Origin: Zygaena filipendulae
Lineage: Eukaryota > Arthropoda > Insecta > Lepidoptera > Zygaenidae
DNA length: 64,000 bases
Assembly: GCA_907165275.2 (NCBI GenBank)
Contig: OU015655.1
Location: 8,754,501 to 8,818,500 of the forward strand
Direction of reading: 5' to 3'
Each line of letters begins with the position of its first letter. The stretch's first letter is position 1. Position numbers and translations under genes: made by a program. Below are positions 26,101-38,100 of the stretch, piece by piece. The notes beneath the pieces are model-generated. The model did not search any database. It saw nothing but the letters and a program-made list of their open reading frames with translations, and was not told the DNA's origin.

Positions 26101-29100
26101 TTAATAATTGTCACATACCGCGTCTGTTTCCGAGTCATCATCGGCTTTCTTGCCATTGCCTGCAGTTTTTTTCTTCACAAACTGTTCGGCAGATTTCAGC
26201 TCGTCTAACGTAACCCCCTGCGTGGAGCGCCGAGTCTCGCGGACCCGTTTGGCGTGCGCTTTCCTCTGCGTTTCACTTTCTTCATCCCTCACAGGTGGTA
26301 CGAAAGACCTGTCATAAACACATTTTTGATTATTCCAATCCGTCCTGAAAACACGGGGGGTTAAACATGAAAAAGCAAACTGTTTTTTTAATAGATTATT
26401 ATTATTATTGAAAATATTAAAATTGTCACGCTAAAGCTATTTTTTTTAATAAAAATTACAAAAATAACATGCCATAATATTTATTACATTACGATTTTCA
26501 ACAAAATTCGTTTAACAAGCTCAAAACCATGCCCAAAAATAATGACAAAAATAGTTATTTGAATCCGCAAACTAAACTTCGCATGAGCAAAACGCTAGAA
26601 AGCGCAACAAATCTTATCATAGCACACATCACGACGATTGAATATGAACCAGGTTTATTCATAATTAATAATATTTTAACCTGAGTTCATCAATAGGATG
26701 ATCCCAACTTATACTGTTTATAAGATTAGTATTAAATGTCAAGAATGGTCAAAAACGAAGTTTTAGTCGTTCATCAGGTAAGTTTATGTAAATAGTGCAA
26801 AAAATCTGTAAATACGTACTTAGGTCACTATATAAGTTTAGTCGTATACTTGTTAAATTATTATATCTTTCCTTTAAATAAATTTCCACGTTTGAACTGA
26901 ACAAACCACCATTCTATAGTCCTCAAAAACAAACACGTTTCTCCCAATACAACACTCTTTTCTCCATATATTTGTTGTTCGTTAATCCACGCTTAAAATT
27001 ATAGGTACAAGTTTATTATTTGATTATTATTAAACAAATGTCACAACGAGTCAAATCCGTCATCTTAACTCTTCTAAAATTCACCAAAAATCTGTGGAAT
27101 CACTTTTAGTCAATAAACTTGCGTTGTTATTATGTACATTAGCTGAGTATTACTTAGTTACATTAGTTAAGTATCTACTCTCAACTGAAAAATATCGCAA
27201 AGTAACTTGGTGTACGACAAAACTTATGTGCCCTACGTATTTGAATCGAATATACCAATCTTTGAAGTTCGATAATAATAAAAAATCGTACGAAATCTAA
27301 AGTTTGGTATCATCTACATATAATATTTTAGCTTGAACACAATTTTTATTCTTTACATAGCTTTATTGAGACACTCCATTGACTAATATCAAGTTCACAT
27401 ATTCAAGCAAAGTTCTACACAAACAGTAAGGCAGTGCAAGTACTTGAAAAAATTCTTGAATATGTTCCCGGGCGACAGTTTGGTGGGGGTCGCCGCGCTG
27501 GGAGTCGAATTACTACTGTTCGTTTCAACGCTCTCCTCAGAACTATCGCACACACGCAACATACAATTACTTAAGTTATACCTCGGCTCCAAAATATCTA
27601 CTACTTACGTTGATATACTAAATAACCAAGATACACGAGGTAAGTACGCATTTAGCGAATGTCGATACGTTTCAATAAATATAATGAAAATTTGCATGGA
27701 GATAGCTAGATCCCTTGTGAAGGTCGTCGAGGCTGTACTTTTTAGTTTTAGGGAATCCGGAAAATGACGCGGCTGAAATTGTGGGCAATACACGGACTTT
27801 TTCATAAACAAATTTTTAAAATTAAGTACCTACTGATGACGAACCTAGGTATTTATATTTTTGTTTCTTGTCGATTTGAACATATATGTATTTTAACAGC
27901 ACTCGAATCCGAAACTTAATTTCAATAGAATTTGTTAATATTTAAAAACTCTAAAAATAACGGCAAACTACATTTGGCCTACTTTTCACCTTGCCCGGGC
28001 GAACTTTCGGGTACGTTACTAATCGTTTTAAATTATTATCACAAATGCGAAAATAGCTCTGGTTGTCTGTCTATTTGTCATCTTTTCTCGCCTTAACCAC
28101 TAAACCAATTATCACAAAATTTTGCATATATACGTACGTATGTCACAGATACAGAAAAGGAAATACTTTTCATCCCAGAATTCCCGCGGCAATTCTGAAA
28201 TTAACGCGGCAATTTAAATGTGCAACCACATGAAATTACCGCATAGACGTTGTTGAGTGTACAGAAAAAGACAGAGTACTTTTTATGCCGGAATTTCCGC
28301 GAGAACCCCAAAATGAACGCGGGTAAACCGCGAAGCTAGTATTATATACATGCAAGTCATGGATGCAATAAAATATCTATCTCGAAAACGATAAGTATTA
28401 TGATTTATTTAAAAGTCAAGTCGTATAAAATTTTTAAACATTTAAAGTGGGTACCTGCCTTAATGATATATGTATACCTTATGTATATTAATTTTTAAAA
28501 AGGACTCTTAACTAACAAGCTGACTCTACACATTTTCACGGTCGAGCGAGTTGACGACTAAAAAAGTAGGTAAAAACGGAAGGTGCTTACTCGCGCACAC
28601 GCACGAGTTTGACACGTGCGAGTTGACGAATAAGTCGAATGGATTGCAGACAGGCTATAAGATTACTTGATAAAGAAAAGTAACATAGAAGTGTGAGAGC
28701 ATACCAGCTTCTGGCTTTAATCTGCGTCGTGTCAGGCAAATTGTGGTTTTTCTGCGGCGGGTTGATTCTGCACACAAACACAAATACAGTATGAGAATAC
28801 TAAAACAAAATATTTAAATACACTTTATAATTTACGTTATACTAGTTGTGCCCCGCGGTTTCACCCGCGTTACTTTCAGAGTTCCCGCGGGAATTCCGGG
28901 ATAAAAAGTACCCTATGTGGAAATCTGATGTATAAGCTATATTATTTTAAAGTCTCATTAAATCCATCCAGTAGTTTTGGCGTGAAAGAGTAACCATTAT
29001 CTAATCCATACATCCATCCATACATTCTTACAAACTTTCGCGTTTATAAATATTAGTAAGATTTGTATTTACTTTCTAAATGTTAATATATTAATTTTTC

Positions 29101-32100
29101 ACAATAGTGATTTGGATCTCATGTAGGACAGTCGGACAAAGCTAAAATATAGAGAAAGACATAATTAGTCAATAAAGTACCCATACGGACAAGAGACATA
29201 AGCACACACATTTTAGAAAATGCAATATAGAAGTTAAATTTTTAAAATAGAATCCTATCAAAAACCTAAAAGTGAAAGTGGAGGCCAAGTTCAGCTTTAA
29301 ACATATGCTTGGTTGTCGACTTCGCCGACAAAAGAATTGAGATCTGAATAAGTGCTAAACTCTGTAGATATTATAATCCTGAAATTTATTTAAAGGAGCA
29401 TACAACTCGGCTATTTTTCACATACAAGTTATTTTATATTTGGCTAAAAACTATAATATTATAGTATTAATTTACTACTTAAATTATTATTAGAAATATT
29501 TATGATATTGGCTAGTTTTACCAGCAAACCAAATTTTTAGAAGGGCAAGATTTGTTGACCTTATAATATAAAAACAACTATAAAGAAGAGAATTTGATTA
29601 GATAAATATAACTTGAATGTGAAAACTAGCCAAGTTGTATGCTTCTTTAAATAAATTTAAGGATTATCTACAGAACTTGGCACCTATTTAGATCTCAATT
29701 CTTTAGTCGGCGAAGTCGACGACACAAATATGCTTAATACTGTACTTGGCTTTCACCTTCATATTTGTTTTTAATGGAAAATTATTGCTTTTTGTACAGA
29801 AATTATTAGTGGGGCTTTCTCTCGGTGCACAATCAATAATTTTTAATCTTCAGATTTTTTCCTTTGTATACGCATAATAGTCTACCATAATGCCAAATAT
29901 CAAGTACCAGGAGGATGTCATCAGGAAGTAAATTAGGTTTTTGATCTTAAGTCATAAAAATGCCGGTTTTTAAACGTTGATAATTATCTCAATAACTGTA
30001 TAGGCAAAATTTATGAAGTTTTGGATTCTAGACAAACTAAGGAGCTATATTTACATTTACACACATTAATTAAGGGGATAAATGTGCCAAATTTCATGTA
30101 GTAGAATTTATTTTATTTTTATTTATATACACACCGGCAGAATTAGCGGAACATAAAAAGGCAGAGTATAGAAATAATTACGTATATATATTAAAACAAA
30201 TAATAATTAGACTTGAAGTAATAAATTTATATACATCTTTTAACACTTTAAAAGTTTGTAATAAAATTATTAAATTTTATTTAAAATAATAATAAAAAAA
30301 AAACAATTTTTCTCTAATTTGTGGGCACACAAATAATGTTGCAAATTAAAGATTACTGTGATTTTAACACTAAATAAATGAACGATTAATAACGTGTGTT
30401 TCCCCTTCGTGATTTAACTTTTATTTGCAACATTGTCTGTGTTCTCACAAACTACAGATTTTTTTTATTTTTTTTAATTTTGATAATTTTTAATAAAATT
30501 TAACTAAAAACTTCTTAAAGTCGATGTTAAAAGATGTATATTAGTTTGTTACTTCATGCCTGATAATAATTTGTTTTAATATATATACGTAATTATTTCT
30601 ATACTCTGCCTTTTTATGTTCCGCTAATTCTGCCGGTGTGTATATATTGAGTTAATAATGATTTTGACCTATGAACTTGTTTAGTTAAAATTTTGTTTAC
30701 TGCAATTATTTTAATCATATTTTATTTATTTCATTCAAATTTGACTTATAATTAATATTATCAATAAAAATCTGAAACTGCATCTGTAGGTCAAATAGGT
30801 TTCTAGTTGTGAAGTACTAGGGTCAAGGTTCGAGGGTCAAAAGTAGCTCGAAATGGTTCGTGAATCGTGTAACACACGGCTGCAGCCTTTATTTTTTCAT
30901 CAATTATTTTTCCTTAAATTTGGCTGAGACACGCGGCGTGTCTAGATGAACGTTACGATAACAATATAGTGTGTATAACATTAAATCAAGTTATGGAAAA
31001 TAACATCTGACTTGAAATGTACACTTGGTTGCCATAAATATTTGATTGATTGATTGATTGAATATAAGTGGGTTCTAATAAAAAATCGTCACTTCTAATA
31101 AAAATTCTTTTAAGATTATAGTTCAATTGTGAACCTATTTTGCTATTTAATTATTTTTATGTCAATTCTATAACGTATTTTTCGACGTAGGTTCTAATTA
31201 TTTATAGATACTGCGATAATCTATACATATAATAAAATTGTAACAGATCGATGTCTGTACATGGGAGACAAATAAGAAAAAATAAATTTAGGCGACTCTA
31301 AGCCAAAAATACCATTTTTAGAATTTTTGTCTGTCTGTCTGTATTTTGTATTCGTGCTACCCAAAAACTGCTGCATCAAATTTAAAGCGGTTTTTTTTGT
31401 TGTATTGCTAAGGGTCTAACTTAGATACTCATATTTCAATTTTTTCGAAATTCCATCTGGAACTCGAGATATTAACAAAAATGCTGGTCAACCTACTAAT
31501 ATTATAAATGTAAAAGTGTGGATGTTTGGATGTTTGTTACTCAATCACGCAAAAACTGCTAAACGGATTTAGATGAAATTGGGCATGCACGTTGTCAGGG
31601 GTACAGAGAAGGACTAGTCAAATCAATCTTGTGAAAAACAAATATACATTTTGCCATAAGCAAAGGTAAAATATCAACAAATATCACGATAGTACAGCGA
31701 AGGTGCCTCATCATTCATAACGACCTTATAATCCAGACACTTTCTTGATAGCCTAACGCGTTTACACATATATGTAATAGCGTGCGTTTTCATTGGAAAT
31801 ATTTAATAATGAGTTAAAGGATAACCAACAGGGTCCATTTAGGAGTTTTTGGATTTTTTGCTGAACAAGCATCACGTAAAACTATTACTTAGCTTATGTC
31901 TCTAGTAACATATAGGTAGGATACTTTTTATCTCGATACATTGTAGAGTTCTTGAGCGAAGCTCCATCAGCAAGTCAATGATTGATATGTCAGGGTCGCG
32001 AACACCGTGATAATTATCGACTAGTCCAACCCTTGCTATCGTATGCGAGGATGTGTATGTGTGTGATTTTGCGTGTGTGTGTGTGTGTTTGTGTGTGTGT

Positions 32101-35100
32101 TTGTGTAAGCACCTGGCCTGTACGCCTTCGTTAGTATTCTCTGATGCATTGTTAGTCTTCGGATGCGTAGGCGCTGGGGTGGGCGAGGCCGGCGGCTGCT
32201 GCGACAGCGGAGTTATGGACGGGCACGAAGATGCCCTAATCCGGGCCGTCACGTCGCGGTACCGCTGATAGAAACTGTACGCAGACACACAACCATGCTA
32301 CTGACCGTGTGACCAAAGTCTGCTATTACAATATAGTAAAAAAGTATCAAAATTCATTTTTTTCTCTTTTGCAAGTGAAACTTGTTTGGTCGCGATTAAA
32401 ATTGTAAAATTTGAAGATCCAATTTGAGTGGAGGCGGCGGTATAGTACTAACTAGTCGCATCGCATAGCTAAAAATTATACGGGTTATACGGGTTTTCAA
32501 ACTGAGTACTCTTATCAGCAACAAGAGGTGGGATTTAACAATTTTGGCAGTCTTCGCTACGTTTTAATATAGTACTAGTTGAGTTGAATTTACATTTATA
32601 TATATATGTATATTAGCAGACTTCGGACCCAGACGGATGGACTATGTGGTACTTGCATGAATTTTTTTTCAGTTTATTTTAACAATAAGAACAAGACAAG
32701 AAAAAGAAAAAAATGCATAAAAATGAAATATAGCGTTTCACTTTGATTACGTCACTAGATCAAAGTTACGCCATTACTCTCCTTATTAATCTGTGATAGA
32801 GATGTCACTGTCGTGTTGACAGGGTCATATGATACTGTATATGGTATATATTGTATATATTATGTATTATGTAACTGTGTATGTATGTATTTTATTGTAT
32901 CGGTATGTGCAGGATATGCATGTGTCATAGTGTCTATAGTGAGTGAATAACTGTTATTTTATCTTTATCTTGCGTTATGTTTTAGTTATTAATTATTAGT
33001 ATCTAGTATTAAGTACATTAGTTATTGTTTTTGTTTGCACACCCCAACTTCTATATCTTTCTGTCTACTACCCAATAGTTAACTGGTAGAGAATGCCGCA
33101 AGGCATTAAGTTCGCCATTTGTACATACTGTGCAATAAAGAATAAATAAATAAATACTGACAAATAAGTGACCTCAATATCCAAAACGAAATTAAGGTTG
33201 AACTGTGTCAAGTTACTTTCAAAAGTTTCAGCAAAGAATCGAAATGCACCGTAATAATGCATTTTATAAAACAACTTCATAAAAAGTAAAATATGTAGGT
33301 TTTGACTGTATGCACTTAGTTTATTATGCCTGCCCTGAAAGGGGTAAATTTTTCTTAAAAAATTTAAATGACTCAACATGTTAATCGTGGCTGTGATTGG
33401 TGTTTCGTTGCAACATTCCGTTTCACAGAATTAAAATATTGAATTTTTTGGGAAAATATTGATAATTTTTAACAAATCTTTCACAAGTATGTTTTTTCTG
33501 GGCCTTTTTTTTGAAATACTGACCCAATTTCAATGACATTCTATGTATTAAAAGGAGGTTTCCTATTATAAATTTCATGCAAGTATCCATTAGTACAAAT
33601 GCACTCGGAACACGATCAGTATGAGTTTAGTTATTTCTTCAATTACAGTTACATTTCCTTTTCGGAGCTAAATAAAATATATACAAAAAAAAAACTCGAG
33701 TTTCTTCCCTCTTTTTCGTAACTCTATTCGAAAAAGACTTTTCACGCTATGGCAAGTACGAAGCCCCTTAAACTGTGCTTACGTTTGTCAGTTTGATGAC
33801 TCCGATATTATTTCAAATCAAGTCTTTATTAACTCCATACAAAAAAAAAATGTGAACGTGATTGAATAACAAAATAGAAGCACTCACATTAAAGTTTCAG
33901 ACACGCTACAATTATATGAACATAAAGTACAATTTGTACTAGCTGCGAAACCCGGCGTTGCCCGGGTCAAATTATATCACACACTTAATGGTTTATCAGT
34001 TTTTTATCTCATACCTATATGTATACAAATCTTTTAACCATTAAACGTACATAATTGAAAGTGCAGAACAAGGGCTATCTGCCACTACAACCAAGAGTGG
34101 GTAGCAGTGAGTGGTTATCGAGAAAAGGATAGACAAACATACTTACATTTTCCTTAGTTTTATTAAACAAACATTTTTGCATATCTTTAATTGTTTTTTT
34201 TTTCAAAAAACAACCGTATAATGGCTGTCTAAATTGTCTATTTCTTGTATTTGTTACTAGCCCCCCCTGCGGTTCCCCTGCAGTTTCACCCGCGGTAATT
34301 TTGGAGTTCCCGCGGGAATTCCGGTTTACTATATAGCCTATGACACTCACAGATAACGTGGCATTCTATTGGTATTATTTTTTTTCAAATCAGTCCAGAG
34401 ATTACCCCTTACAACCTCACAATTTTACCTCTTCATAATATTAGTAAGATAATATTAGTATAATTTTTCTTCTTAATGACGTTCAGGTTAGCAAACTGTA
34501 AATGTAGAAACTAGAAAAATGTAGAAAGAAAGATTTTTATAGCCATATCCAATATTTAGATTCCATGTGTGTATATGAGTGTGTGTGTGTGTGCAAAGTC
34601 TTCTTAATGAAATTTACGTTGCCCTTGTGCAATCAACTATAAAATATTGAATCCCCATTTGGGGTGGTGCCTTTAACACATTTTTAGAAGTAGAAAGAGC
34701 ACAGAGAGCTTTGTTAAAAGTCATGTACTTCGAAAGGCAGTCAACTGAGAGTATAGAAACAGTTAGTCTGTTCGGAAGTTATACAGATTACACACTATCT
34801 TGAAAATACATAAGTCATTAAACTATGATTCTCTGATACAAAATAACAGAAAGAAAGACCTAGTAATAAGTTCTCGTAAAGAACGAACTGCTTGTGCAAG
34901 CACTCAATATTATGAGTATAGATCGTCTTTTCTTTATAAACAAAATAAATAAAGAGTTACAAATATATTACAAATACTAGCCACTAATGTAAATCCTTGC
35001 TGATTGAATGGCTAAAGCTGATCAGTTGTGATGAGTATGAGTTGATTTTATAGCCACCTATGATCTACACAGGTGGATGTGGCATTGACTTGCTCTCGTC

Positions 35101-38100
35101 GTGGCTGGTTAAGGGTTTGATTTAAAATAATGTACCTACCTACTTAAATTCTTACATTCACATTCACACACGCGTACTCTCACACATTTACTTACGTGCA
35201 CACTTACACACATACAGTGACACACACCCACTCCAAAACTTTTTCACACGATTTAATACAACGCGCAACGGAATAAACAAAATAAAACCTGTACTTTCGG
35301 AATGTGTATTTTGTTAAATTTAATTTGTTATGGGGAGCGAAGTCTCCTGGCACAGGCATATTTTTATACCTAAAAGGAGGCTCCAGTTATTTATTTAGTT
35401 AATAAGCTTACATTGTGAACGTAATAAATATTTTGACTTTGAACGTTCTGGGCGGACTAGTGTGCTCTCGGGCCTTGAGTTGATGTGCAACTTATGTATT
35501 ATTGGAATCAATGCTGAGTGACGAGGGAGGATGTAACAAGTAGATTCGACGAAGAACCCAAATGACCAAACCTGCAATCAGCAAGCTCACCAAACTCTGG
35601 CAGATAATTTCTCTATTTGGAACTAGGAATGCCCTTCGGTTTCACCCGCGTGAGTTTCGGAATTCCCGCAGGAACTATTTTTTTTTCTGAAATAAGAGTA
35701 GCCTAAGTTATGCCTTAGAGCATCAGCTATCTGCCAGGTTTCGTTAAAATCGGTTTATTTATAGGTAGGTATGTATAAATAAATGTATTGATTGACCGCG
35801 TGGACAATTTTCATAGTTAACTTTAAGATTTTTCCTTTTTTACACGCCTAATAGTCTGCCATAATTCGCGTAACACACGGCTGCTGCGTCGCCAGTTCGT
35901 TTTTCTTTGAACTTGGCTGGAAACGCTGCCGCGTGTCTAGATGAACGTTATGATATTAATATTAATGTTTGTATAACATTAAATCAAGTTATGGAAAATG
36001 ATTGTAAGTGGATTCAAATTGAAAACCATCCCTTCTAATTAATATTCATTTAGAATACTAAACCGTGAGGGTATGTTACTATTATAATTGAATATGTGAA
36101 TCCTATAATGTATTTTCTATGTATTTAAACCTTCATCGAGGTTTTAGGTAGGCAGCGTGTTCAGCTAAGTTCAAAGAAACAAAAAGTGGCGCCGCAGCAG
36201 CCGTCATTCCTAGACCGATCAATCAATAGACAAAAAAATACGCATTTGAAATGTGGTGTTGAAGGAGAATGCTGCGTGCCCATGGACTGCAAAAAGAACA
36301 ATTCTGGATCAATTAACCATCAAAACCCGACTATCGAACATCTGTTACCAACGGGTCCTGAGTTACTTTGGTCACATTAGCCCGAAAGCAACCCGACAGT
36401 CGCGATAAACTGGTTGTAGTAGGCAAAGTCGGTGGGAAAAGAGCACGTTGGCCCATCTTCTACCCACTGGTCCAACCAGATCGGGTACCTAAGTCAAGTA
36501 AACGTTGTATAATCGTTAACACAAAGAAAAATAAGGAACGGAATCGTTATGACACGTGATCACGCAAAACTGGAGTTTTAATTGGACGATTTTACGTAAC
36601 CACAAATAGGTATATAGGTATACCTATACCTCGCAAATAGGTTTGATTGTCAGTAAATAAACCAATGTTATATGGTACACGCACTGACAAACAAACAAAT
36701 GTCTAAATGTACCTATTTAATTCACAATTAATTTGTATTACTAACAATAGTTTATAAGAAAGGATGTTACTAACAGGATTGATCCATGTCGATGGTCGAA
36801 TTAAAGGAAATTTATTTATTAGTTACTTGCGTTAACGATTGTAAAACGTCTATTTGGATAGGGAGCAGGAATATAACTGGATTCCCTGTCTTCCGCCCAG
36901 AGAAAAGCTGAAGACCGACAAGTGTGGAAGCAGTTTAACAGTAGATTCAAAACTTTCAGTAATGAAGAGTTCGAGAAAAAAGATTCGCCCGACGATTTTT
37001 TCAAATAAACGAACGATCGTTTCACAAATTTCAAATTATCGGAAATTTTAGTTTAGTTTTAAATAAATACAATACTTCCACCAAGTTTGTGCACTGAATA
37101 ACCATAAGGGACAAGTCATAACGCTGCATTGGTAAAATCGTTAGACGCATGCTTTATGCAACGGATTATATCAAGCGTCGCCGTCGCCCGGGCGCGCGTC
37201 ATGCTATATTGCAACTGTTAGTGCCTTTTCAGACGTACCGGTTGCCGGGTACCCGGCGCCGGTTACCCGGTGGTGAAATGTATGGGCATGGTACATAGCT
37301 TTCACATGTACCGGCGTAATTTATCCGGCAGGCGGTTGCCGGGTGCGCGCCGGAACCACCACTGTGCGTCCGGTCGCCGGGCATCGGTTAGCCGGCGGCC
37401 GAACTGACAGTGGTGTATGGAACACGCAACTAGCTTTCAGACGCGCCGGCCGGTCAGTTGCCCAAGTACAGTCTGCGAGAGCACGCGCGTGCGTACGGTC
37501 CATCTTTGAAACCATAGAACGAGACTGTACTCTTGTCGGCTCTCTAGCCGAAACTGCCGGCATCAACCGGGACATGTGAAAGCTTATTTGACACCGGGTA
37601 TCCAGCGCCGGCTACCCGGCAACCGGTACGAGTGAAAAGGCACTTACTCTGTTGTACTTCTTATGACTAGTTCCTAAATTTAAATCAGCAAACTTTAATA
37701 AAAAAATAAAACTGGAAATTTTCTCAAGATTACTGCATACAATGCGCACATTAGCGACCGAAAACTCTCTAAAATATGGTTAGGATACTTTTACCTCGGT
37801 ATAAACCGAAAGAGTAGCGAAATTCAAGAGGGTGACACCACAGATAATGATTAGTTTTGAATAATAATGACATAACTCACTTTTTGTCTGTTTCGAAACT
37901 CCTCGTCCTCCTCAATATAGTTTCATTGTCAGGATCGTTGTTTGCAACTGCATTCATGCTATCTTCTGCAAACATGTTATGATAATTGATAAAATCAGTA
38001 AGTGACTAAAATAGAAAGAGCAAGAGCTTGCAGTGTAAAAAAAATCCAGTAGAACATACTAATCAAATCATGGACTCTATCGCAATGGACACAGGATCAC

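Larger units (their letters stand above)
32275..37880 (-). other. MYPT intron 8 (5.6 kb)
   Basis: Two LINE fragments, repeat B, CTAGT-family copies and the Harbinger-like MITE are listed separately. 32330-33030, 33160-34250 and 36610-37200 hold nothing I recognise beyond AT-rich sequence. Confidence 0.55.

Noticed and set aside
27444..27767. 107-codon plus-strand ORF
   Set aside because: Antisense to exon 10b, which fits the MYPT gene in phase on the other strand.
31902..32112. Extension of the exon 9 frame past 32113
   Set aside because: It reads through the CA repeat as poly-His/Thr; the gtgctt donor and phase match to exon 10 end the exon at 32113.
37321..37579. GC-rich ORFs on both strands
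   Set aside because: Contained in the Harbinger-like MITE; no transposase domain.
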